Positions 1 to 6,380 of a DNA stretch of 6,380 nucleotides are shown here, piece after piece. Under the pieces are notes generated by a model. That model did not search any database. It saw nothing but the letters and a program-made list of their open reading frames with translations, and was not told the origin of the DNA. The translations under genes and the position numbers were made by a program. Position 1 is the stretch's first letter. Each line of letters starts with the position of its first letter. Origin of the DNA: Ohtaekwangia sp036568665 (GTDB lineage Bacteria > Bacteroidota > Bacteroidia > Cytophagales > Cyclobacteriaceae); the NCBI RefSeq assembly GCF_036568665.1, contig NZ_DATCSD010000448.1, positions 1 through 6,380 of the forward strand, in the 5' to 3' direction.

Positions 1-203
1 TGGCTGGCGAAAATGATCGCCACCAGGATCTGATGCGCTGGGACAAGGCCGGTCTTATTGATATAGTAGCACACTATGCTATAGCGCGCGGACCTTTCAA
101 ACCTGCCCGTACATTTGTGCGTCCGAAACATTACTACTATCCGTTGCCACAACGTGAGATCGACTTGAGCAACGGGGTGTTGATCCAGAACGAAAATTAT
201 TAA
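1..203 (+). CDS. SusD/RagB family outer-membrane lipoprotein, C-terminal fragment
   Basis: The reading frame is open from the window edge (first full codon at position 3) to TAA at 201-203, giving the last 66 residues; the rest lies to the left. The end of the protein matches how SusD/RagB proteins finish: a GENDRHQDLMRWDKAG segment, like the family's 'ER..DL.RW' helix, then a YYPLPQREIDLSNG segment, like the family's 'P.P..EI..N', and a last QNENY like the usual 'QNPGY'. SusD-like proteins are surface lipoproteins that bind a glycan or other nutrient and cap a SusC TonB-dependent transporter. The susC-like partner is therefore expected further left, which is inference. The substrate cannot be read from this fragment. 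The gene is followed directly by a hairpin with a T-run. Confidence 0.85.
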   Translation, partial: AGENDRHQDLMRWDKAGLIDIVAHYAIARGPFKPARTFVRPKHYYYPLPQREIDLSNGVLIQNENY

Positions 204-217
204 CAGAATTCATTTAC

Positions 218-253
218 CATCAGCGCAGGCCTATGTACCTGCGCTGATGTTTT
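218..253 (+). terminator. Rho-independent-type hairpin after the SusD-like gene
   Basis: The sequence CATCAGCGCAGG (218-229) pairs perfectly with CCTGCGCTGATG (238-249) to give a 12-bp stem with an 8-nt loop, followed by TTTT (250-253). It begins 14 nt after the SusD-like stop codon. The stem is strong but the T-run is short and broken by an A, so termination may be partial. The next start codon is only 18 nt downstream, so the structure may attenuate or process a shared transcript rather than end the operon. Confidence 0.7.
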
Positions 254-271
254 ATACCAATCTGTTCTTTT

Positions 272-673
272 ATGAAAATCAGGCTTGCTATAGTATATAT
301 ACTGCTTGCCGTTGCCTGCACCAAGAAAGATAAACACGATCTGTTAGCCACCTGGAAAGTTGACTCAGTATATAATTACCACAACGGTTTTGACATGGTT
401 ACTTACGGAAGTGACCCGGAGATACTCTATCACTTTCAACCCGATGGACGTTTGCGCATGACGCTCGATAAAGAGTTTCGTTATGTATTTTACGAGTGGC
501 ACCAGGATACACTGGTATATCGTGATAACAATAACAACGTGGTGGAAAGACTTACGGTTTTAAAAGTTGATCAGCATCAATTGGTGGTGCAAAGAGCCAA
601 GCTTCCGATCTTTCATGAAAAGAACCAGGATCGTTATGAGATCCGCTATTTGTCGCGGGTAAAAGAAGATTAG
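272..673 (+). CDS. Small lipocalin-like lipoprotein (133 aa)
   Basis: This is a predicted small exported lipoprotein of unknown specific role. Residues 1-15 form a short signal peptide with hydrophobic core LAIVYILLAVA. Cys16 follows in an AVA-C lipobox with Ala instead of the usual Leu at -3. The lysine- and Asp-containing residues just after Cys16 (TKKDKHD) could favour surface display in Bacteroidota, but that is inference. The mature part resembles lipocalin-like domains common in the phylum: an N-terminal LLATWKV segment around Trp28 (family pattern 'L.G.W'), a YHFQPDGRL strand-turn near residues 53-61, and alternating hydrophobic strands to the end. The start ATG is the first in frame before the signal peptide; no clear ribosome site is seen, as is usual in this phylum. 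The gene follows the SusD-like gene closely on the same strand and may be an accessory of that uptake locus. Its TAG stop overlaps the TAA stop of the convergent kinase gene. The fold assignment is moderate; the lipoprotein call is stronger. Confidence 0.8.
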   Translation: MKIRLAIVYILLAVACTKKDKHDLLATWKVDSVYNYHNGFDMVTYGSDPEILYHFQPDGRLRMTLDKEFRYVFYEWHQDTLVYRDNNNNVVERLTVLKVDQHQLVVQRAKLPIFHEKNQDRYEIRYLSRVKED

Positions 674-2589
674 GCTGCGCGGGGTATCGTAAACATAAAG
701 GAGCTTCCTTTACCGGGTTCGCTTTCAAACCAGATCTCACCTCCGTTTTTCTCTACCAATTCTTTACACAACGTAAGACCAAGGCCAGTACCCTTCTCGT
801 TGGATGTGCCCGGAGTAGTAAATCCGGCAGTGCCGTTAAAGAGCTGCGATTGTTTTTCGAACGGTATACCTCTGCCGGTATCTTTTACGGTTATCCTGAT
901 ATACTGCTCGTCATGCTCTGCTACAGAGAGCAACAACTGGTCGCCTGCGCGCGAAAACTTTATAGCATTGTTCATCAGATTGCGCAATACTATATCAACA
1001 GTAGCCTTATCTGCATATGCCAGTGCAGGCGATGTTACTGCGTTGGATACCGTTACCTGTTTGGTATCAGCCTGTCCTTTTACCAGGCGCACATTCTCTT
1101 CTACCACTTGTCTTAGATCAAAGCGCTCGGTTTGTAACGTAGCGCCATCCATCTGGCTCTTGGCCCAGTGTAACATATTCTCTACCAGTTGCACAGTTAC
1201 ATTGAGCTTCTCTCCTACCAGGTCGCTCATCAATACAATCTCTTCATTGGTCAGTGTACCTTCCTTCATTAACTCCACAAGACTTTGCAGGGAATGAAGC
1301 GGACTTCTGAAATCGTGACTGATAATGGATATAAGTCTGTTCTTAATAGCATTCAGTTTCTCCAGGTGTGTATTCTGCTCATCGATCTTCTGCTTTTGCG
1401 AGATCACCATCGCATTCCGTTCCTTTAGTAATTCGTTGAATTTCTTCCAACGCACGTTGGAGATGATCAGGTATATAATTACGATCGCGAGAATGATAAC
1501 ACCGGCTACATACGTTCGGAGCATAAACTTCTCCCGAACAATTTCTTTTTGCTGCAAGGCCTTATCTTTTTCCAGTAATTCGATCTGGTGCTGCTTCCGT
1601 TCAAGGTCGTGCTCTGCCTGCAGGTTATTGGCCTGACGTTCTTTCTCTATACTGAACAGATCTTCCTTCATCGCGATCTCGCGGTTACGATAATATAGCG
1701 CATGCTCCGCATCACCGGTTCGTTCATAGGCTTCGTAAAGTACATGGCAAGCATTTACAATCAATTCCTTGTTACCATCCGGTTCAGAGTTCTTCAGGCT
1801 TTGCTGTGCATAATATATACTTCTGCTATACTCTTTTTTGCCTGTATATACCTTCGCGAGTGAATTATAGCTAAAGGATATACCTTCTCGGTCGCCTAAT
1901 GTTTGTGATAGTACCAGCGATTCATTCAGGTATTTCACAGCCTCATCATAATGGCCCATCAATTCGTTTATCTCCCCGATATTGAATAGTGTTATCGCCA
2001 TACCGGATGAATCATGGGCGTTGACAGCGATCTGATAGGCATCACGACTATAGTCCAGTGCTTTATCGTATACCTTGCTGCGGGTATGCATATCAGCTAT
2101 ATTCACCAGCAACGGAAATATAGCGGCCGGTCCGTAGGGCCGCAGCAGCTTCAGCGATTTCTCAAAATTCTCGATCGCCTTTCCGGTATTGCCCATGCTG
2201 GAATATACTATACCAATGTTGTTATAGTTGTTTCCACTAAGTCCGTTTATGTGAAGTTCTTCGCTGATGCGCAGTGCCTGCAGGTGGCAGTTTAGTGCTT
2301 CCGGAAAATTGCCTTTGGAAACAAGCGCTACGCCCTTGGTAAGATACGCGTGTGCTATACCTCTTTTAAAGTTAATAGCTTTGGCAAGCTCCAGCGCTTT
2401 ATCAGCCATCAAAATGGCGCTGTCGGCATTGCGATACCAGTAGTATTTCGAGAGCGAGTAGTATTGATTAACGCGGGTAGTATCGTGTGCCGGTTCCTTC
2501 AGCTTTTGCACTAATTGCGCAGGAGACTGTGCACCAGTCTGCGTTATTATCAAAAGCATCAATACCCCTATAGTCAGCAATACCCGCAT
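670..2589 (-). CDS. TPR-repeat sensor histidine kinase (639 aa)
   Basis: This is a membrane sensor kinase that should autophosphorylate on His and pass the phosphate to a response regulator. Residues 1-20 look like a signal peptide (cleavage near GA-QS). About seven TPR-like repeats follow (residues 38-312), some good (GIVYSSMGNTGKAIENFEKSL, about 126-146) and others degenerate. A charged coiled coil covers about 305-355 and a single membrane span about 359-379, so the TPRs should be periplasmic. A second short coil (about 390-415) leads to the HisKA domain with SHDFRSPLHSL; His425 is the phosphoacceptor. The ATPase domain has an N box (NLMNNAIKF, 537-545), G1 (DTGRGIP, 570-576) and G2 (GTGLGL, 600-605), so catalysis looks intact. 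There is no receiver or DNA-binding domain, hence a classical rather than a one-component hybrid kinase. The residue after His is Asp and the +4 residue is Ser, unlike the common HExxT/N phosphatase motif. A TAA lies in frame just upstream of the chosen ATG. The gene is co-oriented with the large propeller gene 127 nt upstream. Confidence 0.95.
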   Translation of the reverse strand: MRVLLTIGVLMLLIITQTGAQSPAQLVQKLKEPAHDTTRVNQYYSLSKYYWYRNADSAILMADKALELAKAINFKRGIAHAYLTKGVALVSKGNFPEALNCHLQALRISEELHINGLSGNNYNNIGIVYSSMGNTGKAIENFEKSLKLLRPYGPAAIFPLLVNIADMHTRSKVYDKALDYSRDAYQIAVNAHDSSGMAITLFNIGEINELMGHYDEAVKYLNESLVLSQTLGDREGISFSYNSLAKVYTGKKEYSRSIYYAQQSLKNSEPDGNKELIVNACHVLYEAYERTGDAEHALYYRNREIAMKEDLFSIEKERQANNLQAEHDLERKQHQIELLEKDKALQQKEIVREKFMLRTYVAGVIILAIVIIYLIISNVRWKKFNELLKERNAMVISQKQKIDEQNTHLEKLNAIKNRLISIISHDFRSPLHSLQSLVELMKEGTLTNEEIVLMSDLVGEKLNVTVQLVENMLHWAKSQMDGATLQTERFDLRQVVEENVRLVKGQADTKQVTVSNAVTSPALAYADKATVDIVLRNLMNNAIKFSRAGDQLLLSVAEHDEQYIRITVKDTGRGIPFEKQSQLFNGTAGFTTPGTSNEKGTGLGLTLCKELVEKNGGEIWFESEPGKGSSFMFTIPRAA

Positions 2590-2616
2590 GTTCTGCCTGA
2601 TACGTTAAATCAAGCT

Positions 2617-2624
2617 CAAACTTA
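2617..2624 (-). promoter_or_regulatory. Candidate Bacteroidota -7 box (TAAGTTTG) before the kinase
   Basis: On the - strand the sequence TAAGTTTG matches the Bacteroidota sigma-ABfr -7 consensus TAnnTTTG exactly. It ends 27 nt before the kinase ATG, which would give a leader of roughly 20 nt. The -33 element is weak: only ACTG with 21-nt spacing stands where TTTG is expected. If real, the kinase can be transcribed apart from the upstream gene. Confidence 0.35.
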
Positions 2625-2650
2625 GAGAACAATGCGTTTATTCTACAGTT

Positions 2651-2694
2651 GAAATAAGAGTATACATTACATCGGAGGGCTAATGGTTTATTTC
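2651..2694 (-). other. Imperfect AT-rich inverted repeat between propeller gene and kinase
   Basis: GAAATAA (2651-2657) pairs with TTATTTC (2688-2694), and nested inside CATTA (2665-2669) pairs with TAATG (2681-2685), with unequal bulges between the two stems. It starts 22 nt after the propeller gene's stop on the - strand. There is no T-run after it, so it is not a standard terminator. It may be chance structure or a weak intercistronic fold. No other structure was seen in the 127-nt gap apart from the candidate promoter. Confidence 0.25.
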
Positions 2695-2716
2695 GGGTGA
2701 TTTCATTCGTGTCATA

Positions 2717-5700
2717 TTACTGCATCGGAACCGCCCGCGTGGTTCCGTCGGACTTTACAATCTCAACCTGCACTGGCTTACCTGAAACCAATTCTTTACG
2801 CGATGATTGCGAAAGATAACCGCAACCATAGTAAAACTCGATCCTTACTTTTCGGCCATCCGCATATACCACAGTCGCATATATATCGTCCGGCTCGGCA
2901 GATATTACATAGCCTATATCCTTGCTATGTACCAGCACACGAAGTGAATCGTTGTTTTGCGCGGCCACTAACCACCACCGATTATCACTTCCGGCAAGCG
3001 TTACTATACTCCGTGCAGCACCTTCAATCAATACTCCGCTTTTCTGTAACGTAATTGGTGACAATCTACCACTTCCATCACCCATCAATACCAATCCTTT
3101 GCCGGCATCATAACGACCGGTGAGAACATCGGCAGCATCGGAATTACTGCTCAGTATAGCATCGAGATGACCATCGTTGTTATAGTCGCCCGTAGTTATA
3201 CCATATACCGGGCTTACCTGCGCGAGTAGCGGAAGTGGTTTAAGTTCCCATCCTGCATTTCCTTTATTCTCCAGGTAACTGCTACTGAAAGTACTGGCCT
3301 GTGTAACAGCAGGAGTGTGTTTTGTTTTCAGGATAAGGCTATCCATCGTTTCGGTTGAGTATACTTTATAACTAGGATACCTTTTCTTGAACGAAACAAT
3401 CTGCTGAAACAGATCATCGCGCGGATGAGCCGGACGATTTATACCTTCTATATAGTATGCCAGCAACGCTTCGCGCACACCATCGTCATTAAAATCATCG
3501 GCATATATACTTACTGGGTTTTCTATGGATGTTTTATAACGCGAGTTCAGTCCCAGGTTACCCAATATATAGTCAGTATCGCCATCTTCATCGAAGTCGC
3601 CACCTTGTATACTGTTCCACCAGCCTGTTGATTGCGGAATTGGAGCAGGCTTCTGAAATATACCTTTATCGTTGCGGAAGATTGTGATGGGCATCCACTC
3701 TCCTGCCACTAACAGATCGAGCTGGTTATCACTATCAACATCCGTCCAGAGAGCACTGGTTACCATCCCTATATTTCGAAGGCCGGGTGCTAGGCGATCC
3801 GTAACATCCGTAAATTTACCATGATCATTTTGCAAAATATAGCTTTGCCCCGGTTCCGGATAATGATGAGGCCGATGACGACCACCTATAAACAGATCGA
3901 GATCACCATCGCGATCATAATCGGCTGCTATAACACACGAACCCGTGCCGCGAAACACCGGCAGTGCTGCAGCTTCATAACGAAAATTACCTTTACCATC
4001 GTTGAAATATAGCCTGTCCTGGTAATACGGAGACTCTGTTTCAAACTCATTGCCTCCACTCACTATATACAGGTCGTTATCTTTATCGCCATCCGCATCG
4101 AATAATAATACACCAAGATCTTCTTCAAATTTCTCCTGTTGTGTAAGCAGTTTGGATTGAAATGTGCCATTGCGTTGTTGTATAAAAAACTTTCCTGATT
4201 GGCGAAATGCTCCTCCCACAAAGAGATCATCCAGGCCATCTCCATTTATATCGCCCACCGCCATACCCGGTCCGTCTTCCGAAAACTTGTGCGGCACCAA
4301 AGGTTCGATCTTAAAATCCACATACTCGGTTTCCTGGTGTTTATATACTATACCTGTATTATCAGCCTGCGAGAATAGTTTGGATTCTGATGCATGATCA
4401 ATAGTGGAAAATATAGTAGCCTCAACATATTTTACCGGTAGCACCTGGTTGGCTGGTATATTTTTTATACGTTGTTGTTTGCCATCAGGCCAGTATATAA
4501 TCAGTGAATCGATCGTTGATTTCTTGCCGAGCCCAAAGTGAATTTCCGATTCCATCGTTGATTGATACCCCCGATAAGGAGAATGCTCTACAGACTGCAA
4601 TGAATCTTTGCCTGTATATAGTACAACACGCACGCCATGTCCCTCCACATTCCCGGTCGGTCCCTGAAGCCGTAGCCGCAGATAATGATTGTTCGATAAA
4701 GTATTCGCATGATTTTCGTACAAACATGCAGGTCCGTTAATGTTACTGGTAATATAGTCCAGGTCACCATCGTTATCCAGGTCTGCATAGGCAGCACCGG
4801 TAGAATATACCGGAGTAGCTAGCCCCCACGCTATAGATTGATCTGAAAAAGTAAGGTCACCTTTATTCTTAAAACCAAATACCGGGAAGTGTGCACCTTC
4901 CAGGCTGTTGATTGCCTTGAGCCATTTCTTTTTGGCTGATTCATTATAGCCATCGTGTATAAATTCCTGCATGCGGTAACTCACAAAATCACGATTGGTT
5001 ATATCGCGCGGATAACCATTGGTGATGAGCAGATCGCGCCAGCCATCGTTATCCACATCCATAAACAGCGGACTCCAGCTCCAGTCGGTCGCCTCCACAC
5101 CTGCCAGTTGACCTACTTCACTAAAGATGGTACGACCACTTTCATCTTTACCACCATTCAATTGCAAGGTATTACGCATATACTGCGGCGTATACCCATA
5201 CCGTACTTCTGAACGGTAACGATCGTAGTTCGTGGAGCCGAACATCAGCTTCTGCCGCTTGTTGCTGTGCGGCAGCATATCTACTTCTATAATGTCTGCC
5301 AATCCATCGTTATTATAGTCTGCTATATCATTGCCCATGGCCGAGTAACTGGTGTGGCCAAAATATATACCGGCACGATCGGTAAACGTTCCATCGTGAT
5401 TATTGATATAGAGCAAGTCGTTCGACAGGTAATCGTTCGATACAAAAACATCGGGCCATCCATCCTCGTTAACATCCTGTATCGCTACCCCTAACCCATA
5501 GCCTTCTATAGTGATTCCCGCTTCTTTCGAAACATTGGTAAAGGTATAATTACCGTTGTTCCTGTATAAGCGATCGGTATTGATCATCTCTCCATGCAAT
5601 CGCTTCGGGCGGATAACGTTGGGTCCTGTTTCATCGGTGGTGTTAGTGAGTATATATACATCCTGGTCGCCATCGCGATCGTAGTCAAAGAACGCGGCCT

Positions 5701-6262
5701 GCACAGAATTTCCTGTATCATCCAGGCCGTATGCATGAGCTTTTTCTGTAAAGGTATTATCGTGATTATTGATATATAGTTCGTTGGCGAGCAGTGCCGG
5801 TTTTTCAAATGGCCCGGCATAGCATACATATATATCCTGCCAGCCATCCTGGTTAATATCCACGATAGATACCCCGGTTGCCCATTTACCCAATGTAGCC
5901 AATCCGGCAGGTTTGGTAATTTCCTCAAACGTCAAATTACCTTTATTCAGATATAGGCGATTGCTCGACATATTGGCTGCGAAGAATATATCTTTCAAAC
6001 CATCGTTGTTCACATCGAGTATACCAACACCGGCCCCGTTATAAAAATATTCGAAGGTGATAATGTTCAGGTTTTCATCATCATAAAGCTGATTCACAAA
6101 ATCTATACCCGTACGTTCCGGAGGCAGTAATTCCAACAACGTCTGTTGTTTGCGTTCGGGTGCGCACTGCGCAAGCAGCCATATACTTACTATACAAACT
6201 ATATATCGAACGAGATTACCTGCATTGTTCAAAACAGAACCGGGAGCACTATATATGGGCAT
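2717..6262 (-). CDS. Large FG-GAP/VCBS repeat lipoprotein with ASPIC/UnbV domain (1181 aa)
   Basis: This is a predicted exported, lipid-anchored beta-propeller protein of the CRTAC1/ASPIC-UnbV type. Its ligand is unknown; a binding or adhesion role at the cell surface is inferred. A hydrophobic segment (residues 20-32) ends in LLAQ-C33, a lipobox with unusual Gln at -1. Seven calcium-loop motifs of form DxDxDGxxD stand before the central domain (start residues 83, 135, 193, 263, 315, 402, 494) and seven after it (671, 722, 781, 841, 889, 923, 1026). Between them, about 527-610, lies an ASPIC/UnbV domain with GHGVRVVLYTG, RGYQS and HFGLG segments. The count fits two seven-bladed propellers, which is inference. 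Three later motifs are degenerate: 722 (shifted Asp/Gly order), 841 (Gly replaced by Gln or Asn) and 923 (last Asp is Glu). About 150 C-terminal residues carry no such motif and end in a small domain with FYYGCGYLSQSSR. The length is normal for large family members in this phylum. A TAA lies in frame upstream of the ATG. TTG at codon 11 (6230-6232) is an alternative start that would give a more usual 22-residue signal peptide. Such proteins are often found near SusC/SusD pairs, as here, though this one is on the opposite strand. Confidence 0.95.
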   Translation of the reverse strand: MPIYSAPGSVLNNAGNLVRYIVCIVSIWLLAQCAPERKQQTLLELLPPERTGIDFVNQLYDDENLNIITFEYFYNGAGVGILDVNNDGLKDIFFAANMSSNRLYLNKGNLTFEEITKPAGLATLGKWATGVSIVDINQDGWQDIYVCYAGPFEKPALLANELYINNHDNTFTEKAHAYGLDDTGNSVQAAFFDYDRDGDQDVYILTNTTDETGPNVIRPKRLHGEMINTDRLYRNNGNYTFTNVSKEAGITIEGYGLGVAIQDVNEDGWPDVFVSNDYLSNDLLYINNHDGTFTDRAGIYFGHTSYSAMGNDIADYNNDGLADIIEVDMLPHSNKRQKLMFGSTNYDRYRSEVRYGYTPQYMRNTLQLNGGKDESGRTIFSEVGQLAGVEATDWSWSPLFMDVDNDGWRDLLITNGYPRDITNRDFVSYRMQEFIHDGYNESAKKKWLKAINSLEGAHFPVFGFKNKGDLTFSDQSIAWGLATPVYSTGAAYADLDNDGDLDYITSNINGPACLYENHANTLSNNHYLRLRLQGPTGNVEGHGVRVVLYTGKDSLQSVEHSPYRGYQSTMESEIHFGLGKKSTIDSLIIYWPDGKQQRIKNIPANQVLPVKYVEATIFSTIDHASESKLFSQADNTGIVYKHQETEYVDFKIEPLVPHKFSEDGPGMAVGDINGDGLDDLFVGGAFRQSGKFFIQQRNGTFQSKLLTQQEKFEEDLGVLLFDADGDKDNDLYIVSGGNEFETESPYYQDRLYFNDGKGNFRYEAAALPVFRGTGSCVIAADYDRDGDLDLFIGGRHRPHHYPEPGQSYILQNDHGKFTDVTDRLAPGLRNIGMVTSALWTDVDSDNQLDLLVAGEWMPITIFRNDKGIFQKPAPIPQSTGWWNSIQGGDFDEDGDTDYILGNLGLNSRYKTSIENPVSIYADDFNDDGVREALLAYYIEGINRPAHPRDDLFQQIVSFKKRYPSYKVYSTETMDSLILKTKHTPAVTQASTFSSSYLENKGNAGWELKPLPLLAQVSPVYGITTGDYNNDGHLDAILSSNSDAADVLTGRYDAGKGLVLMGDGSGRLSPITLQKSGVLIEGAARSIVTLAGSDNRWWLVAAQNNDSLRVLVHSKDIGYVISAEPDDIYATVVYADGRKVRIEFYYGCGYLSQSSRKELVSGKPVQVEIVKSDGTTRAVPMQ
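5393..5776. repeat. Pair of 18-bp identical direct repeats inside the propeller gene
   Basis: The 18-mer ATCGTGATTATTGATATA occurs at 5393-5410 and again at 5759-5776, 366 bp apart, which is exactly 122 codons. Both copies encode the - strand residues YINNHD, in LYINNHDGTF and LYINNHDNTF, with identical codons. They reflect the repeated blade structure. Recombination between them would remove 122 codons in frame, including two calcium-loop motifs. Confidence 0.85.
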
Positions 6263-6380
6263 ACAGTATAGATTTACCCTAAGTTACAACCCTTATCCAT
6301 CACTGCGATGCTTTTGGAATTATATATAACGGCTGTAGGGGTAAAGGCGAGGTTGCTGGTATTGGAGGATTGGGAGATTG
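6263..6380. other. Upstream region of the propeller gene and GATTGG-rich window edge
   Basis: This is the 118-nt stretch before the large lipoprotein gene. Neither strand has a TAnnTTTG box, so its promoter is not recognised; it may lie beyond the window or use another sigma factor. An AT-rich TTATATATAA stretch sits at 6320-6329. From about 6350 the + strand becomes a G-rich degenerate repeat (ATTGGAGGATTGGGAGATTG) that runs off the edge. A + strand frame opens at ATG 6308 and stays open for 24 codons to the edge, but it has no ribosome site or promoter and runs through the low-complexity part, so I do not call it a gene. Confidence 0.4.

Noticed and set aside
110..117. TACATTTG, a match to TAnnTTTG, as an internal promoter for the small lipoprotein
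   Set aside because: It lies in the SusD-like coding sequence 154 nt before the lipoprotein ATG and has no TTTG at the right -33 spacing. A chance match is likely.
697..711. Hairpin AAAGGA-GCT-TCCTTT near the convergent gene ends, as a terminator for the lipoprotein
   Set aside because: The stem is only 6 bp and AT-rich, has no proper T-run after it, and encodes the conserved KGSSF of the kinase, so codon constraint explains it.
800..1297. A 165-codon open frame on the + strand opposite the kinase
   Set aside because: It lies wholly antisense to the kinase's conserved HisKA and ATPase coding sequence, is rich in Ser, Thr and Cys with no recognisable domain, and has no start signals. It is a shadow of the real gene.
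5584..5928. A 114-codon - strand frame inside the propeller gene
   Set aside because: It is a different frame of the same strand within a gene whose own frame shows clear repeated Asp-loop motifs. The peptide has no family features.
2717..6262. Recurring CCATC-GTT-type sequences on the + strand as a CRISPR or DNA repeat array
   Set aside because: They are the reverse complements of codons for the DxDxDG loops, vary in sequence and spacing, and lie in one intact reading frame.
6308..6380. Possible start of a divergent + strand gene (ATG 6308, 24 codons open)
   Set aside because: It has no ribosome site or promoter, leaves only 45 nt to the divergent gene, and runs into a low-complexity repeat. 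It is too short to judge.

Overview
The window looks like a chromosomal segment from a Bacteroidota bacterium, most likely of the Chitinophagaceae (Chitinophaga-like). The evidence is the C-terminus of a SusD/RagB-type outer-membrane protein, a TPR-containing sensor kinase of a kind typical of the phylum, a very large FG-GAP/VCBS plus ASPIC/UnbV lipoprotein, and no strong Shine-Dalgarno sequences. The genus is inference. Composition is moderate in GC, yet TATATA strings and ATA isoleucine codons are conspicuously common.

Layout, left to right. Positions 1-203 hold the last 66 codons of a SusD-like gene on the + strand. A perfect 12-bp hairpin with a T-run follows (218-253). Only 18 nt after it starts a small + strand lipoprotein with a lipocalin-like look (272-673). 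Its stop codon overlaps the stop codon of a convergent - strand gene, a 639-aa hybrid of periplasmic TPR repeats and a histidine kinase (670-2589). After a 127-nt gap comes a 1181-aa - strand lipoprotein (2717-6262). It has seven Asp-rich calcium-loop motifs on each side of a central ASPIC/UnbV domain and is probably a double beta-propeller. The last 118 nt (6263-6380) are the upstream region of that gene and run into a GATTGG-rich low-complexity stretch at the edge. No RNA gene, CRISPR array, insertion sequence or phage gene is visible.

How the genes may work together. The left pair (SusD plus small lipoprotein) belongs to a nutrient-uptake locus that continues to the left of the window. The - strand pair (propeller lipoprotein followed by TPR sensor kinase) could be a surface or periplasmic binding protein with a co-oriented sensor. 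The 127-nt gap and a candidate promoter just before the kinase mean co-transcription is not certain. No response regulator is in view, so the kinase's partner lies elsewhere. I see no clearly new defence or mobile system. The most notable points are the 7+7 motif layout of the large protein, the overlapping convergent stops, and the TATATA/ATA excess.
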